Origin: G942493375 sp942493375
Lineage (GTDB): Bacteria; Armatimonadota; UBA5829
DNA length: 64,000 nucleotides
Assembly (NCBI GenBank): GCA_942493375.1
Contig: OW818698.1
Location: forward strand, 7,254,001-7,318,000
Reading direction: 5' to 3'
The notes under the pieces were generated by a model. It did no database searches. It worked only from the letters and a program-made list of their open reading frames with translations, and was not told the origin of the DNA. Numbering within the stretch: position 1 is the stretch's first letter; every line of letters begins with the position of its first letter. The translations under genes and the position numbers were made by a program. Positions 46,611 through 55,737 of the stretch are shown here, one piece after another.

Positions 46611-46665
46611 GACTTCAGACTTCAGGAGGGAATGCCAGGCGCGTTCCTTCCTGAAGCCTGAAGTC
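46611..46665. terminator. Hairpin between convergent genes
   Basis: GACTTCAG and CTGAAGTC, with CTTCAGGA-GGAA and TTCC-TCCTGAAG inside, form a long stem between the prepilin and the convergent esterase pseudogene, whose stop it touches. Confidence 0.5.
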
Positions 46666-47405
46666 TATTTCCGTTGCTCAAATAGCCAGGTCCAGAAGTC
46701 GGGGTTGTCGTAGGTGGCGGTCCAGGAATCGTGGTCTACTCCGGGGTAGGCTGTGAATTTTGGGTTTCCACCTGCGGCTTTAATGGCATCTACCATATCC
46801 TTTGACTGTGAGAACGGGACTACGCTGTCCTTTTCACCATGGAAGACCCACATAGGGATGTTTTTGACGATGGGAGCGTACTTCGGGTCGGTGCCGCCGC
46901 AGATAGGGGCAATGGCAGCAAAACGCTTGGGCTGCTGGATTGCCAGTGACCATGTCCCATACCCACCCATACTCAGACCGGTGACATACTCCCTCTTCTT
47001 ATCGACTTTATACTTTGATTCTATTTCATCCAACAAGCCGAACAGAGTGTCAGTCTCACCCGACCACCAGGAGTCTTCCGGACACTGTGGAGAAACTACA
47101 ATAGCCTCAAACTTCTTCCCCTGACCGATTAACTTCGGAGGGCCGTGGAATTTCACTTTCTCAACATCGCTCCCTCTCTCACCAGCCCCATGCAGGAAGA
47201 GAACCAGAGGCCATCTCTTTCGGGGTTACTTACCATAATCCTCTGGCAGGTAAAGCAGGTAGTCGCATGTAACAGTTTTGCGGATAACTTTCGTGAGCGA
47301 TTGATTCTCCAGCGTTCCAGGAACAGGTTTACTCGCCTCCGCATGCACAGCCGAAGCCGCAAGAACACAAGTAGCCAGGCTGAGAATAATTTCTTTTGTA
47401 TACAT
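46665..47405 (-). pseudogene. Secreted phospholipase/carboxylesterase-like gene with one in-frame stop
   Basis: Read from ATG at 47405, the frame gives a signal peptide (MYTKEIILSLATCVLAASAVHA), a mature start VPGTLENQS and LPEDYGK, then a TAA at 47226-47228 (codon 60). The frame continues without another stop to 46665: KRWPLVLFLHGAGERG (oxyanion hole), TGLSMGGYGTW (Ser nucleophile), VFHGEKDSVVP (Asp) and GVDHDSW (His), a full carboxylesterase/feruloyl-esterase-like fold of 246 residues. All three catalytic residues are intact. One change of TAA to GAA would restore YGKEPRKRW. It is either a recent nonsense mutation or an assembly error. The downstream fragment alone would lack the oxyanion-hole segment. 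Confidence 0.8.
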
Positions 47406-47478
47406 TAGACATATAACCTCCGGGATAGTTGCTGCAATGAAATAATAGGACGGAAGAGGGGAGATGTCAATGGGGGGA

Positions 47479-47622
47479 GAAGACAGAAGTCAGTAGACAG
47501 AAGTCAGAAGACAGGAGTCAGGAGAGAGAATAATAAATCTTTCACAACATACTAACATCCGATTCCTTGGTCGAACTTCGCAGTTACGTTATTCTGACTT
47601 CTGACTACTGACTTCTGTCTTC
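47479..47622. repeat. Heptamer inverted repeat
   Basis: A 31-base arm of GAAGACA/GAAGTCA-type units at 47479-47509 faces its near-perfect complement at 47592-47622 across 82 bases. The array on the left continues with GGAGTCA units to 47525. The gap 47406-47719 has no gene. Confidence 0.85.
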
Positions 47623-47719
47623 CTTTCACCAAAAAAGCTGGAACTAAACTCACCTTAAATCAGTAAATATAACAAAGGGCTTTGTAACACAAAGCTATAA
47701 CCAGAAAGGAGATCACGAC

Positions 47720-49144
47720 ATGAGGGTTAAATTTATATTGCCGGCTTTGGTGGAGGCTCGGGGGTCTGCTTGGCGGACTTTGAAGTATTCGTTGTTTCCA
47801 CCTCTCGGACTGGCGACTCTGGCTGCTTATCTGGATGATGCTGATGAAGTCACGCTTTGTGATGAGCATGTCGAAGAATTGGCGCTGGACGACTCTCCGG
47901 ATCTTGTGGTTATTCAGGCCTATATAACCTCAGCTTACAGGGCCTATGAGATCGCTGACCATTACAGGCGAAACGGGGCATATGTTGTGATGGGTGGGCT
48001 GCACGTGACATCTTGCCCGGATGAAGCCGCACAGCATGCGGATACGATATGCCTGGGTCCGGGTGAGGACATCTGGCCGGTGTTCCTTAATGACTTCCGG
48101 GTTGGAGCGGCGTTGCCAGTGTATCGGTCTGTCGTTCGTGATCTTCATAATCAACCGAGGCCAAAGCGTGATTTATTTAAACCAGGTGCATATCTGGTGC
48201 CTAACTCTATCGTAGTCTCGCGTGGGTGTCCTCACAAGTGTGATTTCTGCTACAAGGAGTCGTTCTATAAAGGTGGTAAGTCTTACTATACAATGGCTGT
48301 GGACAGCGCTCTGGAAGAGATTGAGCGGATGCCGGGGAAGCATCTGTTTTTCCTGGATGACAACCTGTTCGCCGACAAGACCTTTGCTACAGAACTCTTT
48401 GAGGGCCTGAAAGGTATGAACCGGGTCTGGCAGGCTGCGGGGACTGTGGATGCGGTACTTAACTCCGGACTGATCGAATGTGCGGCAGAATCAGGGCTTC
48501 GGAGCCTGTTTGTAGGGTTTGAGAGTGTAAACAACGGTAACCTGGCTGAGCATGGTAAACAGCACAATATCGGTCGAGACTACAGGGCAGCTATCGACAA
48601 ATTGCATACCCTGGGGGTGATGGTAAACGGTAGCTTCATATTCGGAATGGATGCTGACGATGAAAGCTCGATCGATTCCACCGTTCAATGGGCAGTAGAA
48701 GCGGGTATTGAGACCTCCACATTCCATATCCTGACCCCATACCCAGGCACTGTGCTGTATTCCAGAATGATGGAGGAGGGGAGAATTACTACCACTGACT
48801 GGAACAAATACGACACCCGACACACTGTTTTCCAACCTGCAAAAATGGACGGAGACAGCCTGGAAGCATGTTATCACAAGGCCTACAGAGACTTCTACAG
48901 CTGGTCATCCATTGCAAAGAGTGTCGCAACAAAACCCACTTTGCAGGCCAAACTCCGCCATGCTGCATATACAGTTGCATGGAAAAAAGTTGAACCATTG
49001 TGGGATTTACTTATCAAAACCGGAATACTACAGAAAACTACAGTGATGCTGGAAGCTGTGCTGGATTCCATAGACAGTCACGCACGAAAAATCACCACAA
49101 AACCAGCTCAGATCATCCCAACGAACATGAGGGACTTTTCATGA
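47720..49144 (+). CDS. B12-binding-type radical SAM protein
   Basis: The 474-residue protein has an N-terminal Rossmann-like cobalamin-type domain (residues 1-140: VKFILPALVEARG, LATLAAYLDDADEV, VVMGGLHVTSCPDEA, ADTICLGPGED) and a radical SAM barrel with the cluster motif RGCPHKCDFCYK (Cys near 170, 174, 177), FFLDDNLFADK and LFVGFESVN. The DxHxxG cobalamin motif is not evident, so B12 use is uncertain. The layout matches the BchE/HpnP-type or lipid-biosynthesis B12 radical SAM families. The substrate is unknown. The next gene starts inside the stop codon. Confidence 0.85.
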   Translation: MRVKFILPALVEARGSAWRTLKYSLFPPLGLATLAAYLDDADEVTLCDEHVEELALDDSPDLVVIQAYITSAYRAYEIADHYRRNGAYVVMGGLHVTSCPDEAAQHADTICLGPGEDIWPVFLNDFRVGAALPVYRSVVRDLHNQPRPKRDLFKPGAYLVPNSIVVSRGCPHKCDFCYKESFYKGGKSYYTMAVDSALEEIERMPGKHLFFLDDNLFADKTFATELFEGLKGMNRVWQAAGTVDAVLNSGLIECAAESGLRSLFVGFESVNNGNLAEHGKQHNIGRDYRAAIDKLHTLGVMVNGSFIFGMDADDESSIDSTVQWAVEAGIETSTFHILTPYPGTVLYSRMMEEGRITTTDWNKYDTRHTVFQPAKMDGDSLEACYHKAYRDFYSWSSIAKSVATKPTLQAKLRHAAYTVAWKKVEPLWDLLIKTGILQKTTVMLEAVLDSIDSHARKITTKPAQIIPTNMRDFS

Positions 49145-49455
49145 AGGCATTTCTGAATTTCTATCTGGATAGATGGTGGATGCCTGTAGGCATATTTGCA
49201 GCATTCGTTTGCATCGTGAAATATGCAGGATGCGACATAGTGAATTCCACGAATGACAGGATTTGTGTGCTAACAATGGGTTGCCTGGCAGTATGCGGCA
49301 TGTTAGCTTCGGGGTTCATCAACCTTGAAAGGAAAAAATGGCTACCAGGATTAGTAAATGTGATTGTGCCTGCAATTGTAACCCTGATTGTTGTTGTCCC
49401 ATTTATTGCATTCATTGTAGTCTGCATATTGATGCGTTTGTCGGAGTCGTTTTAG
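49141..49455 (+). CDS. Small membrane protein coupled to radical SAM gene
   Basis: The 104-residue protein has three predicted membrane helices (residues about 13-30, 44-58 and 70-98) joined by short polar loops. It starts at the ATGA overlap with the radical SAM gene, which gives translational coupling. The first helix reads WWMPVGIFAAFVCIV, the last IVPAIVTLIVVVPFIAFIVVCIL. I recognise no family. The pairing suggests that it anchors or feeds the radical SAM protein at the membrane, for example in lipid modification; this is inference. Confidence 0.7.
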   Translation: MKAFLNFYLDRWWMPVGIFAAFVCIVKYAGCDIVNSTNDRICVLTMGCLAVCGMLASGFINLERKKWLPGLVNVIVPAIVTLIVVVPFIAFIVVCILMRLSESF

Positions 49456-49573
49456 TATTTGATGTGTAATATGGGAGGGATAATACTTCGGGGTGTATAA
49501 AACAGTAAATGAATATACTCGGTAAAATTGGGAGACGGAGAGTAGTTTATGTTACGTCCTTGTCAAAACTGGG

Positions 49574-50533
49574 TTGCAGGATATATGCACTAAGTTCCAT
49601 AGGGTACATCCTGAAACCCTTAGCAATTGTATCGAATGTGATACTGTGCTTAGTAAAGGTGTGCAGCAGGGAACATTTAAGGCATATCTATGCAAAAACA
49701 ATATGTGGGATTGCGTAACTCCTTTGATTATTGGCGGTCAGCATGTTGGAAATCTATTCACAGGTCAATTCTTCTTCGAGGATGAAAAGCCTGATGAAAG
49801 CATATTTCTTGCCCTGGCAGCGAAATACGGTTTTGATGAGCAGGAATATATGGCTGCTGTCAGAAGAGTCCCGGTTTGGGATAGAAATAAAATTAATGTA
49901 GCTTTTGAATTTTATCTCACACTTGCCAACATGTTCACTTCTCTTAGTCATAGCAACATCACGCTGGCAAAGATGCTGGAGGAACGCAAACGGGTGGAAT
50001 ATGAGAAACGCCAATTCTACCGTGATACGATTAAGAGCGTTACTCAAGGTAAGCTGGATTTAGTCTCATTTGAAGAAGTGAAAGAATATTTGGATCCTGC
50101 TGGACTAATATCGAGTGTTGAATCTCCCGAGGATTGCGCTGTTGCAAGAAGCAAAACAATGGACTTCTGCAAAATGAATGGACTTGCTGATGATGTACAT
50201 TGTCCATTCGAACTGGCCATTGGTGAAGCAATAACAAATGCAATCGAGCATGCGAATGGTTGCCGTGTGTTCGCAGGGATCAGCAATAGTTACATATGGG
50301 TTGCTGTTTCTGACACTGGTTCAGGCATATCTACCATATTGTTGCCGGGTGCCACACTTCGCAGAGGCTTCTCCTCCAAGGTCTCAATGGGTTTGGGTTA
50401 TACGATAATGATGGATGCAACAGACAATATAACATTGTGTACAGGTCCTGAAGGAACCACCATTGTGCTTTCGATAAACACGAAATCAAATAAGGTTACA
50501 CTGTCCATTGATGACTTCCTGGACACATGGTAA
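49574..50533 (+). CDS. PocR-like sensor fused to anti-sigma/histidine-kinase-type ATPase
   Basis: The N-terminal part (LQDICTKFHRV, LSNCIECDTVLS, YLCKNNMWDCVTPLIIGGQHVG, LFTGQFFFEDE) matches the C-terminal two thirds of the PocR ligand-sensing domain. Residues about 190-319 are a HATPase_c domain: ELAIGEAITNAIEHANG (N box), VSDTGSGI (G1) and MGLGYTIMM (G2), in the compact RsbW-like form with no histidine-phosphotransfer segment. The start is uncertain: TTG at 49574 has no good ribosome site and the PocR N-terminus appears missing, so the annotated end may be truncated. It probably senses a small hydrocarbon-like ligand and controls a partner by phosphorylation or binding. Confidence 0.68.
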   Translation: MQDICTKFHRVHPETLSNCIECDTVLSKGVQQGTFKAYLCKNNMWDCVTPLIIGGQHVGNLFTGQFFFEDEKPDESIFLALAAKYGFDEQEYMAAVRRVPVWDRNKINVAFEFYLTLANMFTSLSHSNITLAKMLEERKRVEYEKRQFYRDTIKSVTQGKLDLVSFEEVKEYLDPAGLISSVESPEDCAVARSKTMDFCKMNGLADDVHCPFELAIGEAITNAIEHANGCRVFAGISNSYIWVAVSDTGSGISTILLPGATLRRGFSSKVSMGLGYTIMMDATDNITLCTGPEGTTIVLSINTKSNKVTLSIDDFLDTW

Positions 50534-50759
50534 CGCTCAAATCATAGCACGTTCATAGACAGATTCAAGAAGACTTGCACCCAGTTCATAAATTACTTCA
50601 TAAGCACAGGTAATGATCACCCTGCTTATATCCTAATACTTCATTTTGCCGTTCGATACATCCATACTCAGCTCCTTAGTATATTAAAATGGACTCGCAG
50701 GATATACAGTATAAAAATGAAATATATTCATCCTGTAGATCCTGTATATCCATATAAAA

Positions 50760-51327
50760 TCAATTTTTCTCCCGCAGTATAAATATCCTCCCCTTGCCAG
50801 GTTCTATTGTGATCCTGTCAGCTGGTTGAAACTCCGCAGCGGTTTGGAAACTGTCGATCTGGGGGGAGAGTATGGACACGTTATTGGGGTCAAAGCCCAG
50901 GGCTCTCCGATCGACAATAAGGTGAATATCTCCCGCGTTTTTAGCAGAGGCTGGTTCTTGTATGGCAGGATGCTTGCTCGTAGAGATCATCTGTTCCGGC
51001 ATTAGAAATCACGCTTCCCGAGACAGAAATGGTCAGATCAATCGCACTTGCATTCACACCTTTAGGAACTACCTTAATTGTCCCCGAATATCTGCCGAAC
51101 GTATTCCTCGGGACCTGCACACCTATCCAGAGCACGCTGACTTTCCCTCTAGCAACGCTGACTATCTTTCTGAACCGCTGACCTCTCTCATCAATGCCCC
51201 CAAGATTGAAACATCGTATAGATTTCCCCGATGTCAATGCTTCCCTTGTTAGCGCTTTTGCAGCTTTGCGTAAAATCAAATCGGTTTGGTATCTTGTGTG
51301 GTGTGTAAAATATGTGGCAATACAACA
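50760..51327 (-). pseudogene. Decayed secreted glycosidase (DUF6067-like) remnant
   Basis: Two frames on the minus strand hold parts of one family. The first (from 51327, stop upstream) reads LRKAAKALTREALTSG, RCFNLGGIDERGQRFRK, VSVARGKVSVLWIGVQVP, GTIKVVPKGV up to NAGTDDLYEQ. The second, in another frame, holds the C-terminus DIHLIVDRRALGFDPN, SFQTAAEFQPADRITIEPGKGRIF. The long barrel that belongs between them is absent and the frame is shifted, so the gene lost its catalytic middle by deletion. The gap 50534-50759 has no gene. Confidence 0.65.
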
Positions 51328-51497
51328 TCATGTGGTCACAGGTGTGTATGTTATGTGATTAATGACAGATGAGTTGCGAGTAAATAACAGGCTTGGAGTG
51401 ATGCAGTTGCGAAATATTGCATATGATTTACAAACAACTGGGACAATACTATAATAATTGAGATATCATATGGCCGTCTGCTGAAGGAGCTATCACG

Positions 51498-52769
51498 ATG
51501 CGCAAAAATGGCTGGCTTACTGTTGTAATCGAAATATTGGTTGTAGTAATGCTGATGCTGGTTTTTCGAAGGCAACTGGTAGGTCTTGTGTTGCAACCAT
51601 ATGTTTTTGTACTTGCAATATGTGTTCTTGTTGCTGCAGCCTATTTTATACCGAAACTTCAAATCAAAGGGCTGCGAGATGATATCGGGCCGGAGAGGCG
51701 TGTTGAACTGGAGAATATGACACGTGCAACGCTATCCCTGTTGATTGGCGGTGGTTTTCTGCTCGTATTCGTGTTTTGGAGTGGGATGGCTGATAACAGA
51801 GAAGCTGTCGACAGCGGGAATACTGTGCAGCGGCTCAAACGCGCAGTTGATCTATTCAATTGCCAGGGAGAAAAGAATGCTGCATCGCGGTTGGGGGGAT
51901 TGTATGCACTTGAGTGTATAGCCAGGGATTCTGCTGAACTGGAAAAACCTGTAATTGATACATTGACTTATTATATTCGCACACACAGCAGCAAGATTAA
52001 ATCAGACCCACAAATGCACATGCTGCCAACAGAAACACAGGCTGTATTATCCGTCATTTGCCGCAGGGAGATACAGAACAGGGAAGAGTTTTCGATCAAT
52101 CTTTCAGGTGTCGATCTTCATTGGGCATATATGAGAGGAGCAAACCTCAGTAATGCAAACCTGAGCAGTACTGATTTGCGTAGTGCATTCCTCCTCGAAG
52201 CAGACTTGAGAGATGCAAATTTGGCTAATGTTTCCCTGGATGGCGCGAGGTTGAATGATGCCGACTTGAGCGGGGCAGATCTTAGCCATGCCAATATGCA
52301 ATCAACAAACCTCTCCGGAGTCAACTTAAGCAATGCGAACTTGAGTGGGGCAGACTTAGGTAATGCAACGTTGTATAGGACCGACTTCAGCGGTGCAGAC
52401 CTGAGTAATGCTGATCTGCGTTACTCAAGTCTGACCAGAGTTAACTTGGGCAAAGTGAATCTTGTAGGAGTAAAACTGAAGGGCGCAAACCTGGCTGGTA
52501 TGGACTTGAGTCACAAGGACCTTAGCAAAGCAGACTTTACTTCAGCAGACCTGGGAGGCGCAAACCTGAACGGGACGGACTTGAGTGGAACTCGCCTGAC
52601 CGGAGCAAACTTGAGTGGCACAGATCTGAGAGGAGCTGACGGTCTTACTCAGCATCGGCTGCTTTCAGCGGTAACAGACAAAACAACCAGAGTAAGTTAC
52701 CCGTTGCGCACAAGACCATGGGAACCCAGAAAATTCAATAGTCAAAATATTGTACCGTGTATGAATTGA
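51498..52769 (+). CDS. Membrane-anchored pentapeptide-repeat protein 1
   Basis: The 423-residue protein has two or three membrane helices in the first 100 residues (VVIEILVVVMLMLVF, VLAICVLVAAAYFI, LSLLIGGGFLLVFVFW) and a linker AVDLFNCQGEKNAASRLGGLYALECIA seen in many bacterial pentapeptide proteins. From about residue 200 there are roughly 35 A(D/N)LxX units such as ANLSNANLSSTDL and GADLSHANMQ, forming a right-handed quadrilateral helix. The signature ends DLRGADGLT. GGAG precedes the ATG. Pentapeptide proteins of this type bind or shield partners; the function is unknown. The next gene is its paralogue. Confidence 0.85.
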   Translation: MRKNGWLTVVIEILVVVMLMLVFRRQLVGLVLQPYVFVLAICVLVAAAYFIPKLQIKGLRDDIGPERRVELENMTRATLSLLIGGGFLLVFVFWSGMADNREAVDSGNTVQRLKRAVDLFNCQGEKNAASRLGGLYALECIARDSAELEKPVIDTLTYYIRTHSSKIKSDPQMHMLPTETQAVLSVICRREIQNREEFSINLSGVDLHWAYMRGANLSNANLSSTDLRSAFLLEADLRDANLANVSLDGARLNDADLSGADLSHANMQSTNLSGVNLSNANLSGADLGNATLYRTDFSGADLSNADLRYSSLTRVNLGKVNLVGVKLKGANLAGMDLSHKDLSKADFTSADLGGANLNGTDLSGTRLTGANLSGTDLRGADGLTQHRLLSAVTDKTTRVSYPLRTRPWEPRKFNSQNIVPCMN

Positions 52770-52806
52770 GATCTTACGCAACATAGCAGACCGAATGGAG
52801 ACTGAT

Positions 52807-54216
52807 ATGAGGAATACTTGGTTTTCTAAAGAAGCTATATTTACATATATAAATGAACGCAGCAGTATGCTGCTAATGCTTACCTCCGGAATACTTATGG
52901 GGCTTTCAGCAGTCATATCGATGTTTCGACCACTGATTCTGATGATAAATTCGTTGATTGGTTATACAGAACCGAAACTCGATACATCAACAGGGGCAGC
53001 ACTCGTAGCAATGGCAGTGATTGCAGTTGCTTTAACGATTAGAGGCCTGGTGATTGCCAAAACACCGAATGAAAAGGCAGGATGGATTTTATTCTGCATA
53101 TTGGGCGCTTTTGTGCTGGTGCTGTCTATCGTTATCAATTTCTCCTACGCATCAATTTCTCTACTAGATAGAAGTCACCCTAGACAAGGGTCATCGTTGC
53201 ATATTTCCCCATATACACTCACAATGTTTTCTTTCATTGTTGCAGGAATAGCTGTCTATCTCGTTCCAAAGCTTATTGTCAGAAAGCTGGAGATCGGTTC
53301 AGATATGCGTCTGGAAAAGGAGAATAGGGCGCGGGTTACTTTGTCTCTGGTGTTTGGGTGTGTTCTGTTACTTATGACTGCATTCGCTATCCATGATAAA
53401 GCTGCCACTGCCGATAAGATCGCGAATAACGGGCGTGTCACAGACGGATTTATTCAAGCAGTAAGTCAACTCAACGCTCAGGGGGAAGAAAACCTTACAA
53501 AGAGGCTGACCGGCATAAAAACGCTTGGACAAATGGCAAAGGACTCAGATGTTGATCAGGGATCCGTTGTAGAAATGCTTACTGCATATGTCCGCGGACA
53601 TTCAAGCAGGAGAGACAAATTCCCGCAGAACTATCATACACCTGCAGATATACAGGCCATATTGACTCTGCTTGGCAATAGGGATGCTCAGAACAGGGAA
53701 GAGGTATTAATCAACCTTTCTCTCAGCCTCAAGAACGCCAATCTTCCGGGTGCGGACATGCATGCTGGTAGTTTCCATAAAGCGACTCTGCAGAGGGCGA
53801 ACCTGTCCGGCGCAGACTTACGAAATGCAGATTTGACCGATGCAATAATGTATGGAGTCGTCTTGGTAAACGCTAATTTGAAGAAAGTTGACCTGAGTTC
53901 AGCACAAATGAGCTACCTCGGAGAGGGTTGGGGCTATGCAGACATGAGAGGAGCAGACCTTAGCGGTGCAAATCTGACCGAAACTCAGATGGATAGAGCG
54001 GACCTCAAAAAAGCAAACTTGACCGGTGCTGACCTGAGCGAGGCGCATTTGATGGGTGTGGACCTGACCGGTGCAAACTTGACCGGAACCAAACTATATG
54101 GAACTGACCTGAGAGAAGCCAACCTGACCGGAACCATCGGCCTGACCCAGGAACAACTAAACTCAGCCAACCTGGACTACGAAACCAGAGTAAGTCCTCC
54201 ATTAGTGTTGAGGTGA
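52807..54216 (+). CDS. Membrane-anchored pentapeptide-repeat protein 2
   Basis: Paralogue of the preceding gene, 469 residues, with more membrane helices (about five in the first 200 residues, including LMLTSGILMGLSAVISMF, AALVAMAVIAVALTI, WILFCILGAFVLVLSIVI and FSFIVAGIAVYLVPKL). The shared linker is AVSQLNAQGEENLTKRLTGIKTLGQMAKDS. The pentapeptide part has about 25 units (ADLRNADLTDA, GADLSGANLTETQMDRADL). It has no signal or catalytic motif. ATG at 52807 has GGAG six bases upstream; an ATG 12 bases earlier is in frame but lacks support. Gene pair by duplication, 37 bases apart, so probably one transcript. Confidence 0.82.
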   Translation: MRNTWFSKEAIFTYINERSSMLLMLTSGILMGLSAVISMFRPLILMINSLIGYTEPKLDTSTGAALVAMAVIAVALTIRGLVIAKTPNEKAGWILFCILGAFVLVLSIVINFSYASISLLDRSHPRQGSSLHISPYTLTMFSFIVAGIAVYLVPKLIVRKLEIGSDMRLEKENRARVTLSLVFGCVLLLMTAFAIHDKAATADKIANNGRVTDGFIQAVSQLNAQGEENLTKRLTGIKTLGQMAKDSDVDQGSVVEMLTAYVRGHSSRRDKFPQNYHTPADIQAILTLLGNRDAQNREEVLINLSLSLKNANLPGADMHAGSFHKATLQRANLSGADLRNADLTDAIMYGVVLVNANLKKVDLSSAQMSYLGEGWGYADMRGADLSGANLTETQMDRADLKKANLTGADLSEAHLMGVDLTGANLTGTKLYGTDLREANLTGTIGLTQEQLNSANLDYETRVSPPLVLR

Positions 54217-54391
54217 ATGTACCGGGCTGTTAACTTACTGCTTTGGGTTGTAACAGAACTTGCCGATTATCCCGAACAATTGCCTCAAATCGCAAAACGC
54301 CAAATCAGATCGGTCAGATTCGACAGATCATTCAGAATAAGGGGACAGAGCCACCTATCTCCCAGGAGGAATAATCATGAGGCTGATATGT

Positions 54392-54438
54392 ATTTAGTTG
54401 CTTCAGTAGTAGAGTGGAACGGAACTGCTGAAGCAAGG
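54392..54438 (-). repeat. Dispersed repeat B, inverted short copy
   Basis: The complement of ACTACTGAAGC...GCAGTTCCG-type sequence from repeat B (37319-37390). The gap 54217-54789 also has a CAGATCGGTCAGATTCG nonamer stretch at about 54305-54337 and a AAGGGGACAGAGCC motif at 54340-54353, but no gene. Confidence 0.65.
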
Positions 54439-54789
54439 TAACGGTTGTTTGATCAGTGAAAAGTCATAATCCAATAAACTCAAGGGAACGCAGCAACAAC
54501 CGTCTCACATTGTATATTACTAGAGCATCGCGGCTCATCCTGTGGGATTGAGGCCAGGTGGATCCATTAAGCACCATTCATTCTGGCAGTCCTATTTGAT
54601 CGCCCGCATTACCCCCCTAGCTCCCAACAAGCCTCCCTTAATGCATTCATGCAGGAAACTAGAGGTCATAAGGAGAACTCCATTATCTGTATATACCCTT
54701 AGTTTCATAACGAAAATGATGGGTAACATCAGAGGATAGATTATTGCATTTATTCATGCCATATAGGATTGGACACGCTTAAGATCAAT

Positions 54790-55725
54790 ATGAACGATTA
54801 TCTTGTTTTGATACTTGGTATTATTTGTGCTGGGTTTGGTGGTGAGTTCTTTGTACGCGGCGCTGTCAGGCTGGCATTATGGCTTCGTGTATCAGTGGGC
54901 ATTATCGGAGTCACTGTCACTGCCTTTGCCACATCAAGTCCGGAGTTGTTCGTTGCCATCTCCTCGGCGCTGTCCGGAACCCCGCGGATTTCGTTAGGTG
55001 ATGCTCTGGGCAGCAATATCGTCAATGTAGCACTGATTCTCGGTCTTGCCCTGGTTTTTGGCAGGATCCAGGGTCAGCGCAAAGAAGTCAAGGTCAACTA
55101 CTGGTCTGCAACACTCTCCCCGGTAATCATCGGAATCCTTGCAATCGACGGTGTGCTTTCTCGCGTAGATGGAATACTACTACTCTCCGCATTCGTGGTG
55201 TGGGTTACCCACGTAACAGTTATCGCTCGTGGTCAGCGAAGCAGCACCAGCCAAGAGTTGGGTGCGCACCGTGATTGGATATCTATAGTCTATTGCGCGA
55301 TAGGATTAGGACTACTTGTAATGGCAGGACGGCTTATTGTTTCAGGTGCGAGTGAAATCGCTGCATCATTGGGTGTTGGCAGTTTCGTGATAGGGTCCGT
55401 TATCGTGGCATTTGGCACCTCAGTGCCGGAACTTGCAACTGTGATAATTTCCAGGATGAAAAAAAATGATGACATCGGATTGAACACAATCCTCGGCAGC
55501 AATATCTTTAATAGCTTATTGATAATCGGGGTCGCCGCCACTATTTGTCCTATTACATTTGCGCGAACCGAGGTAATGACCGTATTAGCATTCGGTATCG
55601 TAACGGTGGGGATGACACTGCCATCGCGCAACGGGTATCTTGAGCGCTGGCGCGGGATAGTGCTGCTGGTGTTGTATTGTATCTTCGTCCTCACAACTAT
55701 TCAATTGCACGCATCGGGAATATAA
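54790..55725 (+). CDS. Calcium/sodium antiporter, CaCA/YrbG family
   Basis: The 311-residue membrane protein carries the two alpha-repeats that form the ion site: FATSSPELFVAISSALSG with GDALGSNIVN, and FGTSVPELATVII with NTILGSNIFN. About ten membrane helices are spread over two halves joined by a loop near residue 150. It exchanges Na+ or H+ for Ca2+ across the inner membrane. ATG at 54790 fits the family N-terminus (MNDYLVLILGIICAGFGG); a TTG 21 bases earlier is in frame and no ribosome site decides. The IS element starts 12 bases after its stop. Confidence 0.92.
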   Translation: MNDYLVLILGIICAGFGGEFFVRGAVRLALWLRVSVGIIGVTVTAFATSSPELFVAISSALSGTPRISLGDALGSNIVNVALILGLALVFGRIQGQRKEVKVNYWSATLSPVIIGILAIDGVLSRVDGILLLSAFVVWVTHVTVIARGQRSSTSQELGAHRDWISIVYCAIGLGLLVMAGRLIVSGASEIAASLGVGSFVIGSVIVAFGTSVPELATVIISRMKKNDDIGLNTILGSNIFNSLLIIGVAATICPITFARTEVMTVLAFGIVTVGMTLPSRNGYLERWRGIVLLVLYCIFVLTTIQLHASGI

Positions 55726-55737
55726 AAAGGGGACGGA

